Source: Bacillota bacterium
GTDB lineage: Bacteria; Bacillota; Bacilli; Paenibacillales; NBRC-103111
DNA: 64,000 nt
Direction: 5' to 3'
NCBI GenBank assembly: GCA_023393235.1
Contig: JAEWMH010000080.1
Span: 16,443-80,442, forward strand
The translations under genes and the position numbers were made by a program. Positions 8,278 to 16,605 of this stretch are shown piece after piece (positions within the stretch are counted from its first letter, which is position 1; each line of letters begins with the position of its first letter). Under the pieces are notes generated by a model that was not told the DNA's origin, did not search any database, and saw nothing but the letters and a program-made list of their open reading frames with translations.

Positions 8278-8622
8278 ATGTCTGAAATCCTGGTTAATGT
8301 AGGAAAACGAATCCGTGAAATTCGAAAGTCCCGTGGTTTATCCCAAGCCGCTTTAGCAGAAAAATGTGGTTTTACCTTTTCCTATATCGGTGGTGTGGAA
8401 CGGGCAGAAAAGAATATCTCTTTGTTAAACCTGGAGAAAATTGCAGAGGGTTTAGATGTAGGTGTCCATCAATTTTTTACGTATTCTTATCAGTATGAAC
8501 AATTATCAAATAATGAAGCAACAATCAAAGAAATCGTTTCCTTGCTGATCAATCAAGATTCGCAATCCATTGAGATGGTGAAAAATATCGTAGCAGAAGT
8601 GTTGAGGAATTCAAGGCAGTAA
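8278..8622 (+). CDS. XRE-family transcriptional regulator
   Basis: The 114-residue product has an intact Cro/CI helix-turn-helix at residues 8-65: 'VGKRIREIRKSRGLSQAALAEKCGFTFSYIGGVERAEKNISLLNLEKIAEGLDV'. A short helical tail may dimerise. It looks like SinR or restriction-controller-type regulators. I start at ATG 8278 (GAGGTG upstream) rather than 8263. It is followed by a strong terminator, then by two decayed XRE genes in tandem, suggesting a shrinking regulator cluster or a mobile-element remnant. This region is AT-richer than its surroundings. Confidence 0.85.
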   Translation: MSEILVNVGKRIREIRKSRGLSQAALAEKCGFTFSYIGGVERAEKNISLLNLEKIAEGLDVGVHQFFTYSYQYEQLSNNEATIKEIVSLLINQDSQSIEMVKNIVAEVLRNSRQ

Positions 8623-8648
8623 AATAAGTTATCTCCATAAGACCTAAT

Positions 8649-8681
8649 GAACAAGCGCTCTCTAGACGCTTGTTCTTTTTA
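8649..8681 (+). terminator. Terminator after the XRE regulator
   Basis: GAACAAGCG (8649-8657) pairs exactly with CGCTTGTTC (8667-8675) and is followed by TTTTT. Confidence 0.85.
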
Positions 8682-8711
8682 TGTTAGCAACTGGGGAGGT
8701 GTTCCTTTGAT

Positions 8712-9003
8712 ATGAAATTGAGCGAAGCCCGGAATCAAAAAAAGCTTAACCCAAGAGCAGGTTAGCCGCGCTATCAATGTTTCCCTTAAACACTATCAGA
8801 ATATCGAGCATGGACTGACCTCTCCCACGGTTAATATCGCGTTGCATATTTGTGAAATTTTAGGGGTAGACCCGCGGGAGATAGATGAATGGAAAGATAG
8901 GCGAAAGGAAGAAAAATTGAAGGGTGACGTACATTTTGAGTCAATCATCAAGCAAACCCAAGCGCACTCCCATGTTGACAACAATTATTGGGGGGATATT
9001 TAA
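8712..9003 (+). pseudogene. Frameshifted XRE regulator
   Basis: Translation from ATG 8712 (GGGAGG about 10 nt upstream) gives MKLSEARNQKKL, then runs into TAG. Skipping one base at the A after CTT near 8747 restores a full HTH protein: 'TQEQVSRAINVSLKHYQNIEHGLTSPTVNIALHICEILGV', ending ...NNYWGDI at TAA 9001-9003. The lesion is a one-base insertion next to an A-rich run. It could be a real mutation or a sequencing error; the broken neighbour favours decay. Confidence 0.75.
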
Positions 9004-9183
9004 AGGAAACCAGGTTGACTAGAACCAACCTTCGCCAAGAGGATTTAGCAGGTATCTGCGGGGTGGACTGAGCCTACATTTCCCTGATCGAGAGAGGCAA
9101 AAACGAACCATCAGTCAGCAAATTATTTGAGCTGTGTGAAGCCATGAACCTTTCACCGACTGAATTCTTTTCAATGTTAATCA
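9004..9183 (+). pseudogene. Decayed XRE regulator with in-frame stop
   Basis: The frame at 9004 reads 'RLTRTNLRQEDLAGICGVD', then TGA at 9069-9071, then 'AYISLIERGKNEPSVSKLF' and 'ELCEAMNLSPTEFFSML'. This is a typical Cro/CI HTH in which an Arg codon (CGA) has probably become TGA. No good start codon remains. It directly abuts the frameshifted XRE gene and ends in a terminator. Confidence 0.72.
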
Positions 9184-9226
9184 AAGCCGCAAATACAGAG
9201 TCATCTGTTTCCGCGGCTTGTTTTTT
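9184..9226 (+). terminator. Terminator after the decayed XRE pair
   Basis: AAGCCGC (9184-9190) pairs with GCGGCTT (9213-9219), with an inner ACAGA/TCTGT stem, then TTTTTT. Confidence 0.8.
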
Positions 9227-9261
9227 GATTTTTACGAAGTGTAATTCATTTATCCTCCCCC

Positions 9262-10113
9262 TCACCCCTCATAGTAGGCCTTCACCTTTGGCGGGAAAGG
9301 CAGTCTTTCTTGTTTCATGAGGTCCACCAGCTCGTCAAACATATCCATATAGCCAAACTCCAAGCTGATTTCAGCGAAGTCGGTTATGTACCCGAGATAA
9401 CCTGGAAAATGAAAAGTACTCTCTTGCAGGTATGGATCAGCCTTGGCCGCATCCCAATGCTTCCGGAATTCCAGGCGGTCATGCTTATAAAAATCCATTC
9501 GGCTTTCATAAATACTGTTCATGACAAAACTCTTATTAGGGTACACCTCTGTTTTGAACATTTCCTCGATTCTCTCAAATTCCTTCAGGGCTTCAATTTT
9601 ACTACCAGATTGATAGAGGGTTGTCGCATAATTGCAAAACAAATGAAGATCATTCGTTTGCTGATACAGCTTCAGAAAATACCGGGCACCGAGGGCTCTG
9701 TGTTTCGCATTCTTGGAGTCGGATAATTCATAGGCAACATCTTTTTTGTCGCGCAGGTCCAACGAATCAAAATCCATGGCCATCAGCTTGTCCAGCCGGT
9801 TTCTTCTCCGTTTTTCCGCCTTCTCCAGCTTCTCCAGCTCTTTTAGATAAGTGACGGCCTGATGGGAGTCAGGGAATTGTTCCAGTCTCGCACGGACCTT
9901 TTGCAGGGTGCTGCCGACATCATCCACATATACTTCAAGGGCACATTCAATTTCAATGTAACTGATAAAAAGCGCAAGCTGCACATTTTCCAACCCAACA
10001 TCCTGATCATGCTCTTCTAAATAGGCTAAGATGTTTGTCAGAGCCTTTTTATTTTCCTTATACTGCTTCCTTAACTCCGGAGGCAAGGCTTTTTCATCAA
10101 ATGGCTTTTTCAC
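9262..10113 (-). CDS. Cytoplasmic helical-repeat (TPR-like) protein, unknown
   Basis: The product is about 283 residues if it starts at GTG 10113, which has GAGAGGG upstream and gives 'KKPFDEKALPPELRKQYKEN'. The longer reading to 10254 would overlap the serine hydrolase gene and adds implausible sequence. It is all helical: a coiled charged segment (KELEKLEKAEKRRRNRLDKL), then paired helices of TPR type ('ALGARYFLKLYQQTNDLHLFCNYATTLYQSG' and 'SKIEALKEFERIEEMFKTE'). No catalytic motif is seen. It is probably a scaffold or regulatory protein, co-transcribed with the serine hydrolase 34 nt upstream. Confidence 0.7.
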   Translation of the reverse strand: MKKPFDEKALPPELRKQYKENKKALTNILAYLEEHDQDVGLENVQLALFISYIEIECALEVYVDDVGSTLQKVRARLEQFPDSHQAVTYLKELEKLEKAEKRRRNRLDKLMAMDFDSLDLRDKKDVAYELSDSKNAKHRALGARYFLKLYQQTNDLHLFCNYATTLYQSGSKIEALKEFERIEEMFKTEVYPNKSFVMNSIYESRMDFYKHDRLEFRKHWDAAKADPYLQESTFHFPGYLGYITDFAEISLEFGYMDMFDELVDLMKQERLPFPPKVKAYYEG

Positions 10114-10147
10114 AGGGGCACCCTCTCGGTTTTTGTCAAAATCAGAC

Positions 10148-11122
10148 TCACACCTCAAATATCGGCTCAATTGACTCCATAATAAACTCAATCCGGTCCT
10201 TCGCCTCCGGCATAAAAAGTGATGCGATGGAAACAACCAGTTTTTTCTTGGCATTGACGTAGATGACGTTTCCTCCGTCGCCCAGGGCGGCGTAGATTTG
10301 CTCGTCTTCGTTTATAATCCACCACAGATAACCATACGAAAGCTCCCCCCAGCGGCTCTGCTCCTGAGTGCTTTCCTTGATCCACCCGGCCGGCACAATT
10401 TGTTCGCCATTCCAGAGGCCCCCTTCTGCATACAGCTGTCCCAATTTCGCCATATCCGCAGGTGTCAGGAAAAGCCCCCAGCTTGCCGTGTTGATCCCTT
10501 GCGGGTCAACAACCCATCCGGTTGTGTGCTTATCATTCATCACGGCATGATGCTCTTCTTCATTGCGCAGCACTACATGGTGCGGAACCTTGATGCCCAG
10601 CGGGGAGAATAGCTGCTCCGTCGCGAACTCCAATATGGATTGCCCCGCTGCCTGAGCCAGAATGCCGGACAAGATGTGGGTTCCGACAATGGCAGAATAC
10701 ATAAATTCGCCGATAGGCCCGTCGCCCCCCAATAAATCCAGGGCAGCGTTCACCCAATTTTCACTGACAAAAAACGCTTGGTAGGGTTCCAACTCGTATT
10801 TATAAGGAGCCGTCATGGTCAGCAAATGTTTGATCGTCACGTTTTGTATAGTGGTTTCCCCTGCTTTCACCACATAGTCCGGGAAAAAATCCAGCACCTT
10901 CTGGTCCACACTCCGAATCAGTCCTTTGCCGATGGCGATGCCAATCAACGCGGAGAACACACTTTTGGTTACCGAAAACACATGAAGGGCGTTACCGGCG
11001 GTATAACCGTTGAAGTAGTGCTCCAAGCATGTGATGCCGTTTTGTTGTACAACAATCCCTGCGATATTCCTATAATCCCTGCTAATTGTCTGTTCAAGCT
11101 CCTTGATTTTCGTCTGATCCAT
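10148..11122 (-). CDS. Serine hydrolase, class C beta-lactamase / penicillin-binding-protein fold
   Basis: The 324-residue product has the active-site SxxK motif as 'FSVTKS' near residue 52 and a Tyr motif 'YSA' (in place of YxN) near 'GEFMYSAIVGTHILSGILAQAAG'. A C-terminal glycine-rich strand 'AALGDGGNVIYVNAKKKLVVSI' stands in for the KTG box. There is no signal peptide or membrane anchor, so it is probably cytoplasmic, unlike secreted beta-lactamases. Likely an esterase or peptidase of the EstB/Pab87-like group rather than a resistance enzyme. Start ATG 11122 fits the AAGGAGG better than ATG 11131, which is too close to it. Confidence 0.82.
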   Translation of the reverse strand: MDQTKIKELEQTISRDYRNIAGIVVQQNGITCLEHYFNGYTAGNALHVFSVTKSVFSALIGIAIGKGLIRSVDQKVLDFFPDYVVKAGETTIQNVTIKHLLTMTAPYKYELEPYQAFFVSENWVNAALDLLGGDGPIGEFMYSAIVGTHILSGILAQAAGQSILEFATEQLFSPLGIKVPHHVVLRNEEEHHAVMNDKHTTGWVVDPQGINTASWGLFLTPADMAKLGQLYAEGGLWNGEQIVPAGWIKESTQEQSRWGELSYGYLWWIINEDEQIYAALGDGGNVIYVNAKKKLVVSIASLFMPEAKDRIEFIMESIEPIFEV

Positions 11123-11320
11123 ACCATCCATTCCTCCTTGAGTGATAAATATTATCTACATCAAGATGGTATATTGATTAAAAATGCTTTTCAAGTCCTT
11201 TTAAAAAATTTATTGGCGGAGGGGGCCCGCCCCCAAGGGTCACAACCTTCCCACACCAAAAAAGCCGCTACCCTTTGGGAGATTCCCCAATGTTAACGGC
11301 CTTCATTTTCCCTGTACCGA

Positions 11321-11510
11321 GAATCTAACGAAGCTCACAAGCCTTATTTTGCGAAAATCAGCTGGTTTGAAAATGTAACGAACGCGAGCCACGCTATTCT
11401 TTATATTGAAGCCGCTTCGGAGCCTTGGTAGGCGAAATAGGCTCTTACAGATTCGTTAGAATATAAATCTCACCATAATTGGCGAAATAACGTTGCCCAT
11501 ATTCGTTAGC
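11321..11510. repeat. Intergenic inverted-word array, copy C (TAACGAA variant, 2+2)
   Basis: This lies in the divergent gap 11123-11623. Forward words start TAACGAA at 11325 and near 11376, continuing AGCC..TTATT or ACGCTATT. Two reverse words read GGCGAAATA...TTCGTTAG near 11432-11460 and 11480-11509. Unlike copies A and B the core is TAACGAA, and all four words in the array share that change. The rest of the gap (11123-11320) has only a GGGGGCCCGCCCCC palindrome near 11221. Confidence 0.72.
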
Positions 11511-11623
11511 AAATGCCCCCAAGTAAGTGTTTATCAATTTCACAGGGACTCTCTCATTTTTTGAGATTTTCGTTTATGATAGTGGTTGAACCCGGCTATT
11601 TCATAATGGAGGATGGCGACGCT

Positions 11624-12373
11624 ATGGACAAACAATCGGTTTATGATACAAACGGCCTTTATTGGGATACAAAAGGGAATGAGGTGCTGCGGGCCATTGT
11701 GCTGCCGATGTACGGCGCATTCATCTCAGATGAGAAACACCAGCTTTTCGGGGATGTCTCCGGCAAAAGGCTGCTGGAGATCGGCTGCGGAAATGGCCGC
11801 TCCTTGCAGTATCAGGGAGAACGCAACGCAGGGGAACTGTGGGGGATGGATCTGTCCCGGAACCAACTCGAAAAAACCAGACAGCTTCTCGCGGCTTGCG
11901 GACTGTCCGCAACCTTGGTCTGCTCTCCCATGGAGGAAGAATGTGGCATACCACAGCATTATTTTGATGTTGTGTATTCGATTTATGCCATCGGCTGGAC
12001 CACCGATCTGGAGGGCACCTTTTGCCGGATCGCCTCTTACCTGAAACAAGACGGTGTGTTTATATTCAGCTGGTCCCACCCAATTCACAGGTGCGCAACC
12101 GCCGAAGGACAAATGTATGCTTTTAAGAAGAGCTATTTCGATGAGTCCTGGTATTCGGTATTCCCCGATCCGTCCAAGGAGGATGTGCTGGCCTTGTCCG
12201 ACCGCAAGCTATCCACTTATGTGAACGCGCTGGCCAAAGCAGGATTTGTGATTGAACAGCTGATTGAGGAAACCGAACCGGAGCTTCTGCAGCAGCGTGA
12301 CCCAAACAGCGACTTTGCAAAACGCGCGGCGATGTTCCCGCTAACCTTTGTCATCAAAGCAAGGAAACGGTAA
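11624..12373 (+). CDS. SAM-dependent methyltransferase (class I)
   Basis: The 249-residue product has motif I 'KRLLEIGCGNGRSLQY', an acidic end to strand 2 ('GELWGMDLSRNQLEKTRQ'), and motif IV/post-region 'FDVVYSIYAIGWTTDLEGTFCRIASYLKQDGVFIFSWSHP'. The C-terminal part 'LSTYVNALAKAGFVIEQLIEE' is typical of Methyltransf_11 or UbiE-like enzymes of unknown substrate. I chose ATG 11624 with GGAGG at 11608-11612; the longer reading from 11513 runs into the intergenic array. It is convergent with hxlR, with only an 8-nt gap. Confidence 0.85.
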   Translation: MDKQSVYDTNGLYWDTKGNEVLRAIVLPMYGAFISDEKHQLFGDVSGKRLLEIGCGNGRSLQYQGERNAGELWGMDLSRNQLEKTRQLLAACGLSATLVCSPMEEECGIPQHYFDVVYSIYAIGWTTDLEGTFCRIASYLKQDGVFIFSWSHPIHRCATAEGQMYAFKKSYFDESWYSVFPDPSKEDVLALSDRKLSTYVNALAKAGFVIEQLIEETEPELLQQRDPNSDFAKRAAMFPLTFVIKARKR

Positions 12374-12381
12374 GTTCTGGA

Positions 12382-12744
12382 CTACTCTTCTATTTTCCAA
12401 ATCACATTTTCTCCGTAGTTCTTGCCCCAATCGTACATGGCATGCAATAAGGGCATCAAGCTTTGGCCATATTCCGAGAGGGAATATTCCACCCGCGGCG
12501 GCACCTCGGCATATATCTTGCGCTGGATCAGCTGGTCTTCCTCCAGCTCACGCAGTTGGTTGGTCAATATTTTTTGGGTTACGTGGGGGATCAGACGTTT
12601 CAACTCGCTGAACCGTTTGGTGCCCTCCAGCCCAAGATGCCATAATATAATGAGCTTCCATTTGCCGCCTATAACAGCAAGCGTCAACTCCTTCTCGCAG
12701 TTGATTTCCTTCAAATTGATGCGTTCCTTTACTTCGGCGGCCAT
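12382..12744 (-). CDS. hxlR: HxlR-family transcriptional regulator, probable activator of hxlAB
   Basis: The 120-residue MarR/HxlR-type winged helix contains '[39 protein letters not shown]', closely resembling what I recall of Bacillus subtilis HxlR, then '[35 protein letters not shown]'. HxlR activates hxlAB in response to formaldehyde. In B. subtilis hxlR is divergent from hxlAB; here it lies downstream of hxlAB on the same strand, about 160 nt after hxlB and beyond a terminator. The ribosome site GGGGAGA precedes ATG. The family is certain; orthology is likely. Confidence 0.85.
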   Translation of the reverse strand: MAAEVKERINLKEINCEKELTLAVIGGKWKLIILWHLGLEGTKRFSELKRLIPHVTQKILTNQLRELEEDQLIQRKIYAEVPPRVEYSLSEYGQSLMPLLHAMYDWGKNYGENVIWKIEE

Positions 12745-12855
12745 GAACCAGGTCTCCCCTCATCATTTCATTTTTCGGGCGAATCTAGGATATCTCTTCA
12801 TACTACACTACAGCAGGCCGCGGATGCAAAAAGGAAGCATCAACCCTATACATGC

Positions 12856-12893
12856 AAAAAGACCGGAATCCTGATGAATCAGGAATCCCGGTC
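12856..12893 (-). terminator. Terminator of hxlAB
   Basis: GACCGG-A-ATCCTGAT (12861-12875) pairs with ATCAGGA-T-CCCGGTC (12878-12893). On the minus strand it is followed by TTTTTG. It separates hxlB from hxlR. Confidence 0.85.
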
Positions 12894-12902
12894 TCGCTTC
12901 GC

Positions 12903-13466
12903 TTATTCCAGGTTGGCATGTCGGCTGAACATATCCGAACCGGAGACACCTTTCTTATCCATCAACAGTAACACCAGGGTGTCCAGCCCCAATAAGAGTC
13001 CTTGCTCGAACAGCGTACCCATGGGCTGGATGGTAAACATAGCGCCGGAGGAAGCTGTGTCCTCCTTTGCGGAAGCCGGAATTCGAACGGTAACACCCGC
13101 CAATTGCCCGATGGAGGATTGTGGCTTAATTGTAACGAGCCCGATCTTTGCTCCCACGCTTGCAGCTTTTTTGGCCATCAGCAGCAGACTTACCGTTTCA
13201 CCCGACCCCGAGCACAGCAGCAGCATATCCTTCGGGCCAATTCCCGGACTAACCGTCTCCCCCACCGTATAGGCCTGCAATCCCATTTGCATCAGCCGCA
13301 TAGCAAAGGTCTTGCCCATCAAACCGGAACGGCCTGCCCCGGCAACGAATATTTTCTCAGACTGGAGAATCTGTTCGGCCATAGCCTGCATGTCCACGTT
13401 GTCGAGTTGGCTGAGTGTCAGCTCCAGCTCCTTCAGGATATGCGCTGCATATTGTCTGCCTCTCAT
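12903..13466 (-). CDS. hxlB: 6-phospho-3-hexuloisomerase
   Basis: The 187-residue SIS-domain isomerase converts D-arabino-hex-3-ulose 6-phosphate to fructose 6-phosphate, the second step of formaldehyde fixation by the ribulose monophosphate route. The SIS motifs are 'KIFVAGAGRSGLMGKTFAMRLMQMGLQAYTVGETVSPGIGPKDMLLLCSGSGET' and 'GAKIGLVTIKPQSSIGQLAG'. The length matches the family. It starts 5 nt after the hxlA stop, so the pair is an operon and probably coupled. Cytoplasmic. Confidence 0.93.
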   Translation of the reverse strand: MRGRQYAAHILKELELTLSQLDNVDMQAMAEQILQSEKIFVAGAGRSGLMGKTFAMRLMQMGLQAYTVGETVSPGIGPKDMLLLCSGSGETVSLLLMAKKAASVGAKIGLVTIKPQSSIGQLAGVTVRIPASAKEDTASSGAMFTIQPMGTLFEQGLLLGLDTLVLLLMDKKGVSGSDMFSRHANLE

Positions 13467-13471
13467 GCCGC

Positions 13472-14104
13472 TTACCCTTGTTTGATCAGACGCTGAATTT
13501 CGGAAGCGACTGCAGCCTTGTCTGCCGCTCCGGTAATTCCGCCGCCTACAATAACCAGGTCCGGGTTGGCCTTGATCACCTCAGGCAGGGTTTCCAGCTT
13601 GATGCCGCCGGCAACGGCGGTTTTCGCGTGGGTCACCGCCCGTTTGATGGTTTGCAGATCCTCGAAGGGGTTTTCTCCGGCAGCCTGCTGGTCATAACCG
13701 GTGTGTACACAAATATAATCCACGCCCAGCGCATCCACCTCACGTGCACGCTTCTCCAGATTCGCCACGTTTATCATATCCACCAGAATTTTCTTGTTCT
13801 GCTTCTTGGCTTCCTCGACAGCACCTTTGATGGTCATATCATTGGTGGCACCCAGGACAGTGACCAGATCCGCTCCCGCCTCAGCCGCCTTCATGATTTC
13901 ATAGCCGCCTGCATCCATAATTTTCAGGTCAGCCAGCACCTCCAGATGCGGGAAGGCATCTTTCATTGCTTTTACCGCATGAAGACCTTCGTTAATGACG
14001 ATGGGTGTACCGATTTCCACGATGTCTACATAGGGTTCCACTTCTTTCACAAGGGCGATTCCGTCCGGGATATTGACCAGATCCAATGCCAGCTGCAATT
14101 TCAT
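13472..14104 (-). CDS. hxlA: 3-hexulose-6-phosphate synthase
   Basis: The 210-residue TIM-barrel aldolase condenses formaldehyde with ribulose 5-phosphate. It belongs to the orotidine-decarboxylase superfamily: 'MKLQLALDLVNIPDGIALVKEVEPYVDIVEIGTPIVINEG', the catalytic 'VLADLKIMDAGGYE' (DxKxxD-like), 'VDYICVHTGYDQQAAGENPFEDL', and the phosphate-binding 'LVIVGGGITGA'. The length is standard. It is first in the hxlAB pair with a good AAAGGAG site. The upstream 190 nt hold the promoter region and probably HxlR sites, but I could not pick out a convincing repeat. Confidence 0.94.
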   Translation of the reverse strand: MKLQLALDLVNIPDGIALVKEVEPYVDIVEIGTPIVINEGLHAVKAMKDAFPHLEVLADLKIMDAGGYEIMKAAEAGADLVTVLGATNDMTIKGAVEEAKKQNKKILVDMINVANLEKRAREVDALGVDYICVHTGYDQQAAGENPFEDLQTIKRAVTHAKTAVAGGIKLETLPEVIKANPDLVIVGGGITGAADKAAVASEIQRLIKQG

Positions 14105-14243
14105 ATGAGTTGTCTCCTTTGTTGTTGGATTGTGAAAGGATAGCCGCTTTACTCCATCATTGTAGAGTCGATTCCTCCGCCGGGGAAATACGCACTTTGA
14201 AGTGGTGTAGTTACGTGGACGAAACTATTGGGTATTTCCCGCA

Positions 14244-14269
14244 CAAAAAAACCTCCCGGTAAGGGGAGG
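14244..14269 (-). terminator. Terminator of the DUF3231 gene
   Basis: CCTCCC and GGGAGG arms flank an 8-nt loop, followed on the minus strand by TTTTTTT. Confidence 0.8.
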
Positions 14270-14295
14270 CGCAAATTATTTTCTACAGGTTTGAC

Positions 14296-15294
14296 CTACT
14301 CCATCAAACGGTCCCGGTCCTCGGCCATGGGAGGTTTTTCGAACCAGCCTTTTTCCAGCATGAGCTCCGCTCCATCCTCTGAATATAACAATTGCTCGCC
14401 GATAAGCTTTAGGTATTGGGCAGATAGATCCCTTCGCATACACACGGCTTGTCCGGCACCGTAAAATCCTACTGCCGCCGAGGATAAAAAACCTGTGTGA
14501 AACATAATGAGCTTATCCGAAAATGGGGATGTCGTCGAATTGGTAACCATGGATTCCCAGGAAATCGGGAAGTTCAGGTTACTCTCCATGAAAAATTTAT
14601 TGAATACCTCTGTCACTTTGGTGGAGAGCTCCAAGCCTCTTTGCAGATATATTCTCAGCTTTTTATCGTGGGCGACCTGGGCGAATGCCATGGATATGGC
14701 TTTGCTCAAGTAAGTCTTGTTCATGTTAAAGGTGATATTGCTGATTTCTATGGCTGTTAAGGGTCTGCGCCTTCCAAGCCAGCCTGTCATGAAGTTTTTC
14801 TCCGCCAATTCGGGAAATTCCGGAGAGTAGATGTATGGAGGCCGTGTATACAGCCCCTTGGCGAGAGCCAAATCCATAATGGCATTATATAATGCAATCG
14901 TTTCATTCAGACAATCAGTATAATACCGGCGCATATCCGCCCGGCAAGATACCTGGAGAGAAACGGCATAGCCGGTCATTCCATGGTACGACATGATGAG
15001 CATATAATTTAGAAAAAAGCTGTCCAAAAATAACCGCGGCGCTTTAAGATTGACATCCTGCTCCGTAAATCCTATAGGGATCGGAAATTTTTCGTTGGTC
15101 AGAATTTGTTTTATGTTTAAAACATGGCTTTCGGATAAGCCCAGAGCGATTTTATATATCTCTTTGATTTCTTGATCCTCAATGATCTCCAATGCATATT
15201 TACTGAAGCAGATCGACATGGAATCATTCATAAATTGAGTCCACAACGCGGCAATTTCTGTTGAGGTTAGGATGGTGCTCAAATCATGATCCAT
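14296..15294 (-). CDS. DUF3231 family protein (duplicated ferritin-like domains)
   Basis: The 332-residue product consists of two similar four-helix halves. Each begins with a 'LTSTEIAALWTQFMNDSMSICFSKYALEII' or 'LTAIEISNITFNMNKTYLSKAISMAFAQVA' segment, followed by 'LSESHVLNIKQIL' or 'LELSTKVTEVFNKFF' and a 'FLNYMLIMSYHGMTGYAVSLQVSCRAD' or 'LIMFHTGFLSSAAVGFYGAGQAVCMRRD' helix. This is the DUF3231 pattern seen in spore-formers, related to CotF-like coat proteins. A role in spores is inference. Start ATG 15294 uses the GGAGG embedded at the first ATG (15312). Monocistronic with its own terminator. Confidence 0.85.
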   Translation of the reverse strand: MDHDLSTILTSTEIAALWTQFMNDSMSICFSKYALEIIEDQEIKEIYKIALGLSESHVLNIKQILTNEKFPIPIGFTEQDVNLKAPRLFLDSFFLNYMLIMSYHGMTGYAVSLQVSCRADMRRYYTDCLNETIALYNAIMDLALAKGLYTRPPYIYSPEFPELAEKNFMTGWLGRRRPLTAIEISNITFNMNKTYLSKAISMAFAQVAHDKKLRIYLQRGLELSTKVTEVFNKFFMESNLNFPISWESMVTNSTTSPFSDKLIMFHTGFLSSAAVGFYGAGQAVCMRRDLSAQYLKLIGEQLLYSEDGAELMLEKGWFEKPPMAEDRDRLME

Positions 15295-15464
15295 TTCGGA
15301 AAAGACCTCCATTGTCCGGGCAATTTAGTCTGCCTCACAATTCCCACTCACGGCATTCTACAACATTAAGATGGTTCCGTTACAGCAAAGTTATTCATAA
15401 AATTGGAAAACCACACTTAACATTTTGAACAAGGCGTACAGGGGTACGGTACATTTCTCCGCAA

Positions 15465-15494
15465 GAAACCCGGCTGCTCAAGGCAACCGGGTTG
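15465..15494 (-). terminator. Terminator of the DUF4256 gene
   Basis: AACCCGG (15467-15473) pairs with CCGGGTT (15487-15493), with TGC/GCA inside. On the minus strand only a weak T stretch follows. Confidence 0.6.
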
Positions 15495-15521
15495 GGATGG
15501 GACTATTGGATCCACGCAAAT

Positions 15522-16088
15522 TTATATCCGCAGCGAGCCACGGAAGCCTCTGGCCCCATAGTAGGAGTCAGCCCCGTTATGGTAGAAGAAGACTTGTCCG
15601 TACCGGTAATCGCCGAAAAGTGCTCCGCCCAGCTTCCTCATCTCGGGAGGGGTCTTGACCCAGCTGGAGGTTTTGGCATCGAACTTGCCCAGCTTCTGCA
15701 GCTCACGGAACTGGTCTTCCGTCAGGATCTCGATCCCCATATCTGCAGCCATTCCCATTGCACTATTTTCCGGTTTGTTTTGCTTCCGGGCGTTCAGGGC
15801 TTCGTGGTCATAACACACACTTCTCCGTCCAGTGGGGCTCTCCGGCGAACAGTCCATGAAGATCAACTCATCTGCAGCCTCATCGTACCCAACCACATCC
15901 GGTTCGCCGCCGGTCCTCTCCATTTCATGGAGTGACCAGAGCTTGCCGTCAGCCGCTTCCAGCTTACGCTGTACATCGGCCCATTCCAGCCCTTCGTGAC
16001 GGTTCAGGTTTTTCTCAAACCGGACTTTAAGGATACCTAACAGCTCTTCCTGCTGCTCAGCGGATAACGCCTTCTTTTCATTCGTCAC
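15522..16088 (-). CDS. DUF4256 domain protein
   Basis: The 188-residue soluble protein matches the DUF4256 layout: 'LLGILKVRFEKNLNRHEGLEWADVQRKLEAADGKLWSLHEMERTGGEPDVVG', then 'LIFMDCSPESPTGRRSVCYDHEALNARK' and 'YRYGQVFFYHNGADSYYGARGFRG' at the end. The full domain is present. The family is widespread in bacteria and has no assigned function. The GTG start has CGGAGGG 6 nt upstream. The gap to the next gene upstream is 85 nt on the same strand. Confidence 0.85.
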   Translation of the reverse strand: MTNEKKALSAEQQEELLGILKVRFEKNLNRHEGLEWADVQRKLEAADGKLWSLHEMERTGGEPDVVGYDEAADELIFMDCSPESPTGRRSVCYDHEALNARKQNKPENSAMGMAADMGIEILTEDQFRELQKLGKFDAKTSSWVKTPPEMRKLGGALFGDYRYGQVFFYHNGADSYYGARGFRGSLRI

Positions 16089-16173
16089 GATAATCCCTCC
16101 GTTTGTAAGCTTCTTATATGTTCTGCATCACAGCCGAAACCATACGGTTTTACACAAAAATTCCAGCCCTGCC

Positions 16174-16605
16174 TCACCATCCTCTGCCAGACTGGGGAGG
16201 ATTGCCTCTCCTTTTTATACCCATAAGAAGAAGAATCATATAAATGATAATGGCCATAGAATCCAATAACGTACCGCCCAGCGCCGAAGCATCTAGAATG
16301 ATGGTTACACCGAGAATAACCAGCAGCCGGACAAGCAGAATCGAAGCGATAACCCATGCGGCAAAACGGACCTTGGAAGGCTCACGCACCATGGACATCA
16401 TCAGGAAGGCGATGCCAAAAATCAGATTTTCTGCGGTAATAATATGCCATACATACGTAAACACGATTCGGGTCTGGAGGGATACTGCATCCATATCCAA
16501 TTTGGGCAGCTCCACAGACTGTCCGTTCCAGGCATGGGTCACTGCGAACAGAATGGCAAGAATACCAGCGATACAATAGTACGGATTTCTAATCCTGATG
16601 GCCAT
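16174..16605 (-). CDS. Four-helix integral membrane protein, unknown
   Basis: The 143-residue product has four hydrophobic segments: YYCIAGILAILFAVTHAW, IITAENLIFGIAFLMMSM, WVIASILLVRLLVILGVTIIL, and DSMAIIIYMILLLMGI. It resembles small DoxX-like or LIC-type membrane proteins. ATG 16605 is chosen because GAGGAGGGAAGTG immediately precedes it. The start overlaps the end of the MerR gene by 17 nt, implying translational coupling and control by that regulator. Function unknown. Confidence 0.7.
   Translation of the reverse strand: MAIRIRNPYYCIAGILAILFAVTHAWNGQSVELPKLDMDAVSLQTRIVFTYVWHIITAENLIFGIAFLMMSMVREPSKVRFAAWVIASILLVRLLVILGVTIILDASALGGTLLDSMAIIIYMILLLMGIKRRGNPPQSGRGW

Noticed and set aside
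8278..9226. Restriction-modification or toxin-antitoxin system around the XRE genes
   Set aside because: No nuclease, methylase or toxin gene is adjacent; the neighbours are a helical protein and a TPR-like protein on the other strand.
10148..11122. Antibiotic-resistance beta-lactamase
   Set aside because: SxxK is present but there is no signal peptide, the YxN motif reads YSA and the KTG box is replaced, so resistance is unlikely.
14105..14243. HxlR operator upstream of hxlA
   Set aside because: I looked for paired 25-bp repeats and saw none I could defend by eye.
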